DNA of 8,124 bases from Clostridia bacterium (GCA_026001225.1 BNZQ01000065.1:1-8124), one strand, 5' to 3'; positions 1-6,880 are shown, counted from the stretch's first letter. Numbers and translations: made by a program. Notes: a model not told the origin generated them from the sequence alone.

Positions 1-1478
1 TCAGGCACCCAACCAAGCAGGTCGAACAGCGCGTCGGTAAAACATACAGTTCCGAACTTAACCGCACCCGAATCACGCCGCCAATGAATAGCTCCGACCG
101 TGTCGGCGGCGCAAGGGCGAACGGCAAGGACTCGCTCAACGGGGTGAATTAAGACCTCGACGAAATCCGAATCAAGCCGCTTGATACAGGTCGAGTTAAA
201 CGACATACTGCGCTCGGTAACAGTACAAGACGGTTGAAATGATTTATCGAAAAATAGCGAGGACACGGTGGAAAAACTACTGAGGTCAAACGCGCTGATT
301 TTTCCGAGTTTTACGCGTATATCGTAGTCACGGTTGCGCTTGCGTTCTTCCTCGCAGGAATAGGCGGAGCCGGACGCGATAATATAGTCCTCGGCAACAA
401 AGCCCGAATATGAACGGTTGACGGCGACAAAGCCTTTGAGGGCACCGTCGGACACGACGGAGAGGCATGGGGCGGCTTTTGAAATACCGCGAGCACCGAG
501 CTTATGCGACTCAATAAGGCTGAGGGCGGCGCGTTGTACAAGGCGCGGCACGATAGCAGTATGGTGGTCGGTAACATGGTACTGAGCTTTATGCCCTTTA
601 TTTTTCTTTGCGTGGTGAGTAAGATAATCGGGCGTCCACGTTTTGCGGGCGAGCAGGTCGCCGCAATACTTTTCATTTCGCATAATAGCGTTGACGGTGC
701 TGCCCGTCCACCGTAGATTTCCTTTTTTGCTTTTCAGACCTAAATTATTAAGCGTGGTTGCGATAGAGGACGCGGGAATACCCGAAACAAAAAGCGCGTA
801 AACAAGGCGGACGATTTTTGCCTCGGCATCGTTGACGACCATGGGATTGTCAACGCCTTTGCTTTTGTCGTAGCCGAGCATACGGCAAACCTTGTAATTA
901 CCTTTTGCATAGCGGTGGTCGATAGACCAATTCATTGCCTCGCTACGGATATGCGACTCCTCCTGCGCAAATAGCGCGAGGACGGATAACATAATTTCGT
1001 CGTTCGCCCGCAGGCTATTTATACCCTCTACTTCAAATGTAACACCGATGGGCGAGGGGCGATTTTTAAGGTCGCGAATCGTAGCGAGAAAATCAACGGT
1101 ATTACGGGCGAAGCGTGATACGCTTTTAGCAATAATAAGGTCGATTTTAGAGGCATAACAGTCGGACAGCATACGGATAAACTCCTTACGCTTTTTTGTC
1201 GACGTGCCCGATTTGCCTTTATCTGCATAAATACCGACAAACGACCAATCGGGGTTCTGTTCGATTAGTTCTTTGTAGTGGGCAAGCTGTAATTCATACG
1301 ATGTAAGTTGCTCGTCGTTATCGGTGGACACGCGGCAATAAGCACACACGCGGAGCTTGCGCCCCGAATTTGAGTTGCTATTTTCATCGTTGGCGGGGAT
1401 AACGCGAATATTATCGGGTAAAGCGTTGCTTGAATACCGATTGTGGACGGTTTCGGCGTAGTTTTCGGTTTTACTCAT
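1..1478 (-). CDS. Large serine recombinase (site-specific integrase), C-terminus cut by left edge
   Basis: Predicted to catalyse integration and excision of a mobile element through a covalent serine-DNA intermediate. Reading from ATG at 1478, 492 codons stay open to the left edge. The resolvase catalytic domain spans about residues 42-180: YCRVST carries the expected nucleophile Ser51 with Arg49, and SRFARN at 121-126 supplies further active-site arginines. A recombinase DNA-binding domain follows at about 188-290. Instead of a zinc ribbon (no CxxC pairs after residue 290), the C-terminal part has GALKGFVAV and GFVAEDY at about 345-366 and a segment at 421-456 ending VLAVRPC. I recall this pattern from Clostridia recombinases; that is from memory, not a search. 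The end LFDLLGW suggests only a modest stretch is missing. The start is supported by GGAGG at 1488-1492, 9 nt upstream. It overlaps the ATPase stop by 8 bp, so the two are probably co-translated. Function confident; target site unknown. Confidence 0.93.
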   Translation of the reverse strand, partial: MSKTENYAETVHNRYSSNALPDNIRVIPANDENSNSNSGRKLRVCAYCRVSTDNDEQLTSYELQLAHYKELIEQNPDWSFVGIYADKGKSGTSTKKRKEFIRMLSDCYASKIDLIIAKSVSRFARNTVDFLATIRDLKNRPSPIGVTFEVEGINSLRANDEIMLSVLALFAQEESHIRSEAMNWSIDHRYAKGNYKVCRMLGYDKSKGVDNPMVVNDAEAKIVRLVYALFVSGIPASSIATTLNNLGLKSKKGNLRWTGSTVNAIMRNEKYCGDLLARKTWTPDYLTHHAKKNKGHKAQYHVTDHHTAIVPRLVQRAALSLIESHKLGARGISKAAPCLSVVSDGALKGFVAVNRSYSGFVAEDYIIASGSAYSCEEERKRNRDYDIRVKLGKISAFDLSSFSTVSSLFFDKSFQPSCTVTERSMSFNSTCIKRLDSDFVEVLIHPVERVLAVRPCAADTVGAIHWRRDSGAVKFGTVCFTDALFDLLGWVP

Positions 1479-2466
1479 TAGCGGCATCCTCCACGGCTTG
1501 CGGCAATACCCAATACCACTTATTATTCATTCGAACGGCTTTTGCGCCAATAGCCTTTTTTACGCGCTCTACGGTTCGCTCGCTTATACCACTTTCAAAG
1601 CAAGCGGCATAAATAGCCTCGGTCGACAATTCCGTAACGTTGGAAAACAAAGAGAGTATAATTTTTTGAGCTTGCTCGGCTTTCGGTTCTTCAGAGGGCA
1701 AAATGCCGCCGAGAAGCTCGTCGGCGGTAATTTCGTATTTTCCTAACCAACGAAACCCGCATTCAGGATTGAGCTCGAACGCGACGGAATCGCCCTCGGG
1801 CGCAAGGTTGCTTTTGATATGGGCAACGGCGCGGACGTTCGGGCTCTCAGCAACGCGCCCGACGAGTAGAACGCTTCGGGCGGCGGCGGTAATATCAATA
1901 GAGCCAAGTCCGCGATAAATACCTTTGCCGGAGGCGGACTTATTCATGTGTCCGACGAGGACGACGGCGCACCCCGTGCGCTCGGCGACGGAGGCAAGCG
2001 AATTCATAAGCGGGCGAATATCGTTTGCGCGGTGCATATCGACGTTTGCGCCGATAAAGGCTTGAAGTGGGTCGAGGACAAGGAGTTTTGCGCCGCTTTT
2101 GCGGATAGCGTCCTCGATACGGGAATCGCCCAAGGTAAGAGAAAGGTCACCCGTTTCAAGAAAGGCGATATTTTGGCAATTTGCGCCGACGCTTTCAAGG
2201 CGTGGCTTGATTGTGTCCTCAATACCGTCCTCGGCATTTTGGTAGATAACGACCTTAGGAGAAACGTCGGAATCGGGACAGCACGGAAGCGCGGCACCAT
2301 TTGAGAGTAGAGCCGCGAGGTTCAAGACAAAAGTCGTTTTGCCTTCGCCCGGGTCGCCTTGAACAATGGTAATTTTTCCGTAAGGGATATACGGATACCA
2401 AAGCCAATTTATAGCGCGGGTCTGAACGCTATTATAATATTTTAATTCGGCTTTCGTGAAAGCAAT
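1471..2466 (-). CDS. RepA/AAA_25-like RecA-fold ATPase of a mobile element; start codon non-canonical or damaged
   Basis: P-loop ATPase of the group that includes hexameric RepA-type helicases; its probable role is replication or maintenance of the element, in the cytoplasm. Numbering from ATT at 2466 gives 331 residues. A conserved-looking lead (KAELKYYNSV, then WLWYPYIPYGK) precedes Walker A GDPGEGKTT at 37-45. Walker B is LLVLDP at 128-133, followed by GHMNK at 172-176 and RGLGSIDITAAARS at 185-198. The tail, about 280-325, resembles a winged helix. The first in-frame ATG/GTG/TTG is TTG at 2325, which lies inside the domain and would delete Walker A, so I reject it. Upstream there is a strong AGGAGG at 2467-2472, then in-frame ATT (2466, too close) or ACG (2457, 9 nt away). 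An in-frame TAG lies further upstream. The nearby ATG at 2477 is in another frame and stops after 11 codons. Family confident; exact start uncertain. Confidence 0.85.
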   Translation of the reverse strand: MAFTKAELKYYNSVQTRAINWLWYPYIPYGKITIVQGDPGEGKTTFVLNLAALLSNGAALPCCPDSDVSPKVVIYQNAEDGIEDTIKPRLESVGANCQNIAFLETGDLSLTLGDSRIEDAIRKSGAKLLVLDPLQAFIGANVDMHRANDIRPLMNSLASVAERTGCAVVLVGHMNKSASGKGIYRGLGSIDITAAARSVLLVGRVAESPNVRAVAHIKSNLAPEGDSVAFELNPECGFRWLGKYEITADELLGGILPSEEPKAEQAQKIILSLFSNVTELSTEAIYAACFESGISERTVERVKKAIGAKAVRMNNKWYWVLPQAVEDAANE

Positions 2467-2472
2467 CCTCCT
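2467..2472 (-). promoter_or_regulatory. Shine-Dalgarno AGGAGG of the ATPase gene
   Basis: A perfect AGGAGG on the minus strand sits just where translation of the ATPase should begin, yet no standard start codon follows in the right frame. It marks where the start should be and favours ACG (2457-2455), or less likely ATT (2466-2464), as the initiation codon. A TTG at 2465 is in the wrong frame and reads to a stop within eight codons. Confidence 0.7.
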
Positions 2473-2483
2473 AACATAGATAT

Positions 2484-2503
2484 GTGCTATAATTATACAG
2501 CAC
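2484..2503 (-). promoter_or_regulatory. Candidate ATPase promoter -10 box inside an inverted repeat (possible operator)
   Basis: On the minus strand a perfect TATAAT (2497-2492) lies about 20 nt upstream of the ATPase Shine-Dalgarno. It is framed by 5-bp inverted arms GTGCT (2484-2488) and AGCAC (2499-2503). Nothing resembling TTGACA sits 16-18 bp further upstream, so the promoter may be weak or activator-dependent. A dyad centred on a -10 box is a typical place for a repressor; the divergent XRE protein at 2661 is the natural candidate, which is inference. Confidence 0.5.
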
Positions 2504-2525
2504 GAGGATGGCTAATGCGGGCTAT

Positions 2526-2580
2526 TATAGTAACCAAAGTTGCAGAAATCGGGTATTCTAATAACCAAAATTCACAAAAT
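2526..2580. repeat. Two imperfect direct repeats containing TAACCAAA, 31 bp apart
   Basis: Positions 2526-2549 and 2557-2580 match at 17 of 24 bases, with a shared core TAACCAAA followed by RTT. The 31-bp offset is close to three helical turns, so both copies would face the same side of the DNA. They lie between the divergent ATPase and XRE genes, and the first overlaps a second minus-strand TATAAT (2529-2524). Regulator binding sites are the simplest reading. Confidence 0.5.
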
Positions 2581-2630
2581 AGCCGATAAAACGGCAACAG
2601 GCTAACATGGACTGCTCTAATCGATACATT

Positions 2631-2644
2631 GGGGGTTCTCCCCC
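2631..2644 (+). promoter_or_regulatory. GC hairpin (GGGGG-TTCT-CCCCC) directly ahead of the XRE ribosome binding site
   Basis: A perfect 5-bp G-C stem with a 4-nt loop ends three bases before the AAAAGGAG (2647-2654) of the XRE gene. No T-tract follows, so it is not an intrinsic terminator. In the mRNA it could affect RNA stability or ribosome access. I see no clear sigma-70 promoter for the XRE gene between 2500 and 2630. Confidence 0.5.
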
Positions 2645-2660
2645 ACAAAAGGAGCATTCT

Positions 2661-2975
2661 ATGGATTACATTTCACGTATTGACACGGAGCGCGTCAGAA
2701 AAAAGCTGTCGGTTTTGCAATTGTCGATAGTCGCAGGCTTATCGGAGGCGGCGGTTAAGAACATACTAAGCCGACGAAGCGCAAACCCGAATATAGACTC
2801 AATAATCGCGATTTGCGACAGCTTGAAACTTTCGGTTGCGTGGGTATTCACCGAGGACGGCGAGAACGTCGTTAAGGTGGACACGCAGGACGCAAAACTA
2901 CTTGAATTGATACGGCATTTGCCCGCCGACGCACGGGCAATAATACTGCCGCTCATAAAGTACATAGCGCAATAG
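2661..2975 (+). CDS. XRE-family helix-turn-helix transcriptional regulator
   Basis: A 104-residue DNA-binding protein, probably the repressor of the mobile-element module. The HTH_3 domain covers about residues 7-62: QLSIVAGLSEAAVKNIL forms the helix-turn-helix, followed by SANPNIDSIIAICDSLKLSV, the usual XRE third and fourth helices. The C-terminal part (about 74-104) is a short helical segment rich in Leu and Ile that may mediate dimerisation. I chose ATG 2661 because AAAAGGAG (2647-2654) lies 6 nt upstream and the XRE fold starts soon after. An in-frame ATG at 2607 would add 18 residues running through the hairpin and lacks a good ribosome binding site. The gene stands alone, divergent from the ATPase-recombinase pair, with dyad and direct-repeat sites between them and a terminator downstream. 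Its target is inferred from position only. Confidence 0.9.
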   Translation: MDYISRIDTERVRKKLSVLQLSIVAGLSEAAVKNILSRRSANPNIDSIIAICDSLKLSVAWVFTEDGENVVKVDTQDAKLLELIRHLPADARAIILPLIKYIAQ

Positions 2976-2980
2976 TAAAT

Positions 2981-3100
2981 GGCATCCTTGGCGGCACCCT
3001 TGAATTAAACAAGGCAATAAGGCAACGAAACAGCCCGTAAACTGCTTGTTTAGCGGCTTTTTTAGGGTGCCAAGCAAGAGTGCCAACAAGGGTGCCAAGC
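2981..3100. repeat. Cluster of 10-bp units (consensus CAAGRRTGCC) in two orientations
   Basis: Right-hand units on the plus strand are at 3062-3071 (TTAGGGTGCC), 3075-3084 (CAAGAGTGCC) and 3087-3096 (CAAGGGTGCC). Left-hand units are the reverse complement, at 2981-2990 (GGCATCCTTG) and 2993-3002 (GGCACCCTTG). Within each side the spacing is 12-13 bp, just over one helical turn. The 2993-3002 and 3087-3096 units are an exact inverted pair. The cluster begins just after the XRE stop and encloses a terminator. It could be binding sites for an element-encoded protein, an iteron-like origin or a recombination-related site; the sequence does not decide. Confidence 0.6.
3032..3063 (+). terminator. 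Intrinsic terminator downstream of the XRE gene
   Basis: AGCC and TAAAC (3032-3042) pair with GTTTA and GGCT (3048-3058) around a 5-nt loop, with a 2x2 internal mismatch in the stem. Six T residues (3058-3063) follow. It is about 57 nt past the XRE stop and is placed to end that transcript. Confidence 0.65.
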
Positions 3101-3117
3101 CAACCCAAAACACAAAA

Positions 3118-3144
3118 ACCGCGAGGAAAATACGCGGTCTTTTT
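3118..3144 (+). terminator. Second intrinsic terminator, possibly bidirectional
   Basis: ACCGCG (3118-3123) pairs perfectly with CGCGGT (3133-3138) across a 9-nt loop, followed by CTTTTT (3139-3144). On the opposite strand the same stem is followed by five T residues, so it could also stop leftward transcription. It insulates the right-hand operon from the XRE gene. Confidence 0.6.
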
Positions 3145-3185
3145 GCGTGGGAAAGCACAAAAGAAAAAAACTAATATGACATACA

Positions 3186-3245
3186 GTTGTCAACAGGCAT
3201 GGTGTATAATAAGAGAGCAAAAATTACAAGAGGAGGACTGTGCAC
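3186..3245 (+). promoter_or_regulatory. Promoter-like -10 box, GTTGTCAAC dyad and strong Shine-Dalgarno with no clear gene
   Basis: A 9-bp dyad GTTGTCAAC (3186-3194) precedes a perfect TATAAT (3205-3210). TTGTCA at 3187-3192 is only 12 bp from the -10 box, too close for a normal -35. AAGAGGAGG ends at 3236. A GTG at 3240 (3 nt away) opens a frame that runs into the HTH gene at 3384, but the extra 48 residues look non-coding. An ACG at 3244 is 7 nt away and opens a nine-codon frame ending TGA. This may be a leader region or the remains of a lost gene. It is the main content of the stretch 3145-3320. Confidence 0.4.
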
Positions 3246-3323
3246 GGCAACGATTACGGTTTCGGACTTTTGACGGCGAGAAAAGTCGCAAATAATTTTT
3301 TTTGCGAGTACACGGCAAAAGCC

Positions 3324-3360
3324 TTGATTTTTCCGCAAATATATGCTATACTATGCTATA
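3324..3360 (+). promoter_or_regulatory. Main promoter of the helicase-DUF4391-Mod operon
   Basis: TTGATT (3324-3329) and TATACT (3347-3352) are separated by exactly 17 bp, and the -10 carries the extended TGC motif (3344-3346). Transcription would begin around 3359, about 25 nt before the HTH start. The -10 overlaps a 10-bp tandem duplication, TATGCTATAC then TATGCTATAT (3342-3361), which could be a regulator site. The first operon gene encodes an HTH protein, so autoregulation is plausible but inferred. Confidence 0.65.
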
Positions 3361-3383
3361 TCTTGCCGAGCGAGGAACGAAAA

Positions 3384-3593
3384 ATGAAATTCAGCGAAAA
3401 AGTAATAGCCGTCAGAGGTAAATTATACGTCAGCCAAAAACAGCTTGCGGACGAGATAGGCGTTTCATTTTCAACGGTCAACCGTTGGGAGCAGGAACGC
3501 CACGAGCCGAGCTTCATTGCTCAAAAGCGGTTCGAGGACTACTGCAAAAGAAAAGGAATTACCTTTGACGCAAACGGTCAAATCGTAGAATAG
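3384..3593 (+). CDS. Small helix-turn-helix (XRE-like) regulator, first gene of the defence operon
   Basis: A 69-residue protein that is almost entirely a Cro/XRE-type DNA-binding domain. SQKQLADEIGVSFSTVNRWE at about residues 19-38 is the helix-turn-helix with a recognition helix ending in the typical NRWE. A basic C-terminal helix and a short tail (about 46-69) follow. Start ATG 3384 is supported by GAGG at 3372-3375, 8 nt upstream, and by a promoter just before it. A longer in-frame reading from GTG 3240 is rejected because the added residues are unlike coding sequence. The stop overlaps the ribosome binding site of the helicase, whose ATG is 10 nt further, so the two are co-transcribed. 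HTH genes of this kind often control the defence genes that follow them, which suggests repression of the operon; no direct evidence here. Confidence 0.88.
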   Translation: MKFSEKVIAVRGKLYVSQKQLADEIGVSFSTVNRWEQERHEPSFIAQKRFEDYCKRKGITFDANGQIVE

Positions 3594-3603
3594 AGGAACG
3601 CGA

Positions 3604-6600
3604 ATGGACATACTAAACAACCGAGATAAACTTTTAGGCGACAACCTAAAACGGGAAATCGCGAAAGGAAGCCGCATACGCATCGCGGCGTCCTGCTTTT
3701 CCATTTACGCGTTTAACGAGCTTAGAAAAGAGTTAGAGAGCATAGAGGAATTGTCGTTTATTTTCAGCTCGCCCGCGTTTTCAAGCGGCGAAGTAACGGA
3801 CAAGTTCAAGAAAGAAAAGCGCGAATTTTTCTTGCCGAACGAAATCAGCGAAAACAGCTTATACGGTACCGAGTTCGAGGTGCGGCTTCGCAATAAACTT
3901 TCACAAAAAGCGATTGCACGGGAATGCGCCGAATGGATAAAAGCAAAGGTCAAGTTCAAATCGAACAAGACGGGCGGCGACGTGCAGAGTTATATCGCGG
4001 TTGACGATAAAACGGTTTACACGCCGATAAACGGTTTTACTACTACGACGCTCGGCTTCGAGCAGGACAACACGCTACTTTCACCGATAATAAAAATGGA
4101 CGACGCGGGCATGACGCGGTCGTTTATAAAGCAGTTCGACGAGATATGGCGCGACCCCGCGAAGTTGGAGGACGTGACCGACAACATAGTCGAGCAGATA
4201 GCGAGCGCGTACAACGAAAACGCGCCCGAATATATATACTTCATAGCACTATACAACATATTCACCGAGTTTTTGTCTGACCTTACGGCTGACTATTTGC
4301 CGCAGGAAGCAACGGGCTTCAAGGACAGCGTTATATGGAATAAGCTGTACAACTTTCAACGCGACGGCGCAATCGGCATTATAAACAAGCTCGAAAAGTT
4401 CAACGGTTGCATACTTGCAGATAGCGTCGGTTTAGGTAAGACATTCACCGCACTCGCGGTCATGCAATACTATTCTTTGAAAAACCGCTCGATTTTAGTT
4501 CTTTGCCCGAAGCGGCTCGCGGACAATTGGAAGTCGTACTGCGGCAATACAAAGACAAACATATTCTACACGGATAAAATACGCTACGATGTTTTTTACC
4601 ATACCGACTTAGGGCGGCGGGGGATGAGCAACGGCGTGAACCTTGCGGCGATAAATTGGGGAAACTATGACCTCGTGGTCATAGACGAAAGTCACAACTT
4701 CCGCAATATAAATCCGCTACGGGAACGCGAGTCGCGCTACGACTTTTTGATGAACCACATTATGAAAGACGGAGTAAAGACAAAGGTTCTTATGCTTTCG
4801 GCAACGCCCGTCAACAACAGATATAACGACCTACGCAATCAGCTCGCGCTTGCGTACTGCGGCGACTACAAGGCGTTTAACGACGCGCTCGGCACGGAAA
4901 AGAGTGTACAAGAGATATTCAGGCAGGCGCAACGCATATTCAACGATTGGAGCAAACTACCGTCGGACAAGCGCAAAAACGTCGACCTCATAAACAAGCT
5001 TGACCTCGATTTTAGAACGTTACTCGACAGCGTAACGATTGCGCGAAGCAGAAAGAACATAACCAAGTATTACAACGTAAAAGACATAGGCAACTTCCCG
5101 AAACGCCGTAAGCCTATTTCCTGCACCTGCGCTTTGACGGGCAGGCAGGACGTTTTCACATACAAGCAAATATACGAGGCTATATATTCCTTGACGCTGA
5201 GTGTATACGCGCCTTTCGGCAAAGTATTTGAAAGCAAGCGGGCAAAGTATATAAAAGATTTTGATTTAGGCGGCAATACTATTTCCACCGAGAGCATGGA
5301 AGCGGGACGCGAAACGGGCATAAAGAAGCTCATGAACGTAAACCTTTTGAAGCGTTTAGAGAGCAGTTGCGAAGCGTTCCGTTTGACGATAAAGACACTC
5401 ATTGAAACGAACAAAGAAACGCTCAAAAGAATAGAGGACTTTCAACGGACGGGCGGCGGGCAGATAGAAAGAACGGTCTATGAATACGCAATATTGAATC
5501 CCGACGAGGACGAGGAGAGCTTCGAGCTTTCAAAACTCGACCAAGGCAAAAAGGTTCAGATAGACCTCCGCGACATTGACTGCGTAAGTTGGCATCGCGA
5601 GATTTCGCACGACGTGGCGGTTTTGAACGGGCTACTCACCGAAATGGGAAAGGTCACGGTCGAGCACGACAGCAAGCTCAGAAAGTTAAAGGAACTCATA
5701 ACCGACAAGATACAAAACCCGATAAATGCGGGCAACAAAAAGGTTCTTATATTTTCAGCGTTTGCCGACACTACGACATACCTATACACGCAAATCGCGC
5801 CATGGGTAAAGTCACGCTTCGGTTTGGAATCGGCAAAAGTCGAGGGCGGCGAGGGCGACAATAAAAGCACGTTACAATGCGAACGCAAGACAGACGCAAT
5901 ACTGACGCTTTTCAGCCCGATTTCCAAAGATAAGGCGAACAGTTACGTTGTCACAAAAGAGGATAAAACACTCGGAAAAGACATAGACGTTTTAATTGCT
6001 ACCGACTGCATAAGCGAGGGTCAAAACCTACAAGACTGCGACATTTGCATAAACTACGATATTCACTGGAATCCCGTCCGCATAGTTCAACGCTTCGGCA
6101 GAATTGACCGTATAGGGAGCAGAAACGCCGAAATTCAGCTCGTCAACTTTTGGTGCGATATAAAGCTCGACGAATATATAAAGCTGAATTCACGCGTCGA
6201 AAGCCGTATGGCGATAGTAGACCAAACCACGGGCGCGGCGGACAACTTACTAACTGAGGAACAAGTCGAGTACGAGCATCGCGCACTTCAAATAAAGAAA
6301 CTACAAGAGGGCGAACTTCAGGATTTGGAGGACGTAGACGGTAATATAACCATAACGGACTTAGGCTTGAACGAATTCCGCATGGACATAGTCAACTATA
6401 TAAAGACATACGGCGAACCGAAACGCGCCCCAAAAGGAATGCACACGGTCGTGGCGGAGGACAAGGAGCGCGGCATCGATAAGGGCGTTATATTCGTTTT
6501 GCGCAATACAAGCGAGGCGGTAAAGAGGGCGGCTGAAAACCGTTTGAAGTCGTATTACTTGGTATATATAACCGACAGCGGCGAAATAAAGGTCAACCAT

Positions 6601-6879
6601 TTAGAGGTTAAACACGCACTCGATATAATGCGCTCGGCTTGCAAGGACAAGGCTGAACCGATGGCGGCGGCGTGTAGAGCGTTCAACAGCGAAACGAAAG
6701 ACGGCTACAAAATGGACAAGTACAGCAGGCTACTTGAAAAGGCGATAGCAAGTATAATAAACGTCAAGGCGGAAAAGGACATCGACAGCCTATTTACGGC
6801 AGGTGGCACGACTGCGCTGACGGGCGATATAAAGGGCTTAGACGACTTCGAGCTTATTTGCTTTGTGGTGGTAAAGTAG
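3604..6879 (+). CDS. SNF2-type helicase/ATPase with N-terminal degenerate PLD-like domain
   Basis: A 1091-residue DNA translocase of the SNF2/HepA-like superfamily 2 group found with type III R-M genes. Residues 1-155 resemble the PLD-like module of such helicases. Where relatives as I recall them have an HxK and a GSSNFT-like motif, this protein has GGDVQSY (124-130) and INGFTTTTLG (142-151), so the nuclease is probably inactive. Helicase motifs: YNFQRDGA (249-256), Walker A DSVGLGKT (273-280, Lys279), DESH (361-364), SATP (399-402), KVLIFSAF (713-720), ATDCISEGQNLQ (799-810) and QRFGRIDRIG (829-838) with Arg833 and Arg836 as likely arginine fingers. The C-terminal 80 residues end with DDFELICF, which I remember as typical of this group. 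GAGG at 3593-3596 is 7 nt before the ATG. One nucleotide separates its stop from DUF4391. Likely role: ATP-driven movement on or remodelling of DNA during phage restriction (inferred). Confidence 0.92.
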   Translation: MDILNNRDKLLGDNLKREIAKGSRIRIAASCFSIYAFNELRKELESIEELSFIFSSPAFSSGEVTDKFKKEKREFFLPNEISENSLYGTEFEVRLRNKLSQKAIARECAEWIKAKVKFKSNKTGGDVQSYIAVDDKTVYTPINGFTTTTLGFEQDNTLLSPIIKMDDAGMTRSFIKQFDEIWRDPAKLEDVTDNIVEQIASAYNENAPEYIYFIALYNIFTEFLSDLTADYLPQEATGFKDSVIWNKLYNFQRDGAIGIINKLEKFNGCILADSVGLGKTFTALAVMQYYSLKNRSILVLCPKRLADNWKSYCGNTKTNIFYTDKIRYDVFYHTDLGRRGMSNGVNLAAINWGNYDLVVIDESHNFRNINPLRERESRYDFLMNHIMKDGVKTKVLMLSATPVNNRYNDLRNQLALAYCGDYKAFNDALGTEKSVQEIFRQAQRIFNDWSKLPSDKRKNVDLINKLDLDFRTLLDSVTIARSRKNITKYYNVKDIGNFPKRRKPISCTCALTGRQDVFTYKQIYEAIYSLTLSVYAPFGKVFESKRAKYIKDFDLGGNTISTESMEAGRETGIKKLMNVNLLKRLESSCEAFRLTIKTLIETNKETLKRIEDFQRTGGGQIERTVYEYAILNPDEDEESFELSKLDQGKKVQIDLRDIDCVSWHREISHDVAVLNGLLTEMGKVTVEHDSKLRKLKELITDKIQNPINAGNKKVLIFSAFADTTTYLYTQIAPWVKSRFGLESAKVEGGEGDNKSTLQCERKTDAILTLFSPISKDKANSYVVTKEDKTLGKDIDVLIATDCISEGQNLQDCDICINYDIHWNPVRIVQRFGRIDRIGSRNAEIQLVNFWCDIKLDEYIKLNSRVESRMAIVDQTTGAADNLLTEEQVEYEHRALQIKKLQEGELQDLEDVDGNITITDLGLNEFRMDIVNYIKTYGEPKRAPKGMHTVVAEDKERGIDKGVIFVLRNTSEAVKRAAENRLKSYYLVYITDSGEIKVNHLEVKHALDIMRSACKDKAEPMAAACRAFNSETKDGYKMDKYSRLLEKAIASIINVKAEKDIDSLFTAGGTTALTGDIKGLDDFELICFVVVK

Positions 6880-6880
6880 A

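Noticed and set aside
311..676. 121-codon minus-strand open frame inside the recombinase
   Set aside because: It is an alternative frame of the recombinase gene, which is open throughout with conserved motifs.
1948..2304. 118-codon plus-strand open frame opposite the ATPase
   Set aside because: It is antisense to a clear ATPase coding region, has no family features and no ribosome binding site; it is a by-product of biased codon use.
1471..2325. ATPase starting at TTG 2325
   Set aside because: It would remove Walker A (GDPGEGKTT), which lies in frame just upstream together with a well-formed N-terminal lead and a Shine-Dalgarno.
2607..2660. Upstream ATG extending the XRE regulator by 18 residues
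   Set aside because: It lacks a good ribosome binding site and reads through the GC hairpin and the real Shine-Dalgarno; ATG 2661 has AAAAGGAG at ideal spacing.
3240..3383. GTG start giving a 117-residue version of the small HTH protein
   Set aside because: Spacing to AGGAGG is only 3 nt, the added sequence is unlike protein, and a well-formed promoter lies inside it.
5556..5927. 123-codon minus-strand open frame opposite the helicase
   Set aside because: Antisense to conserved helicase sequence and without recognisable domain content.
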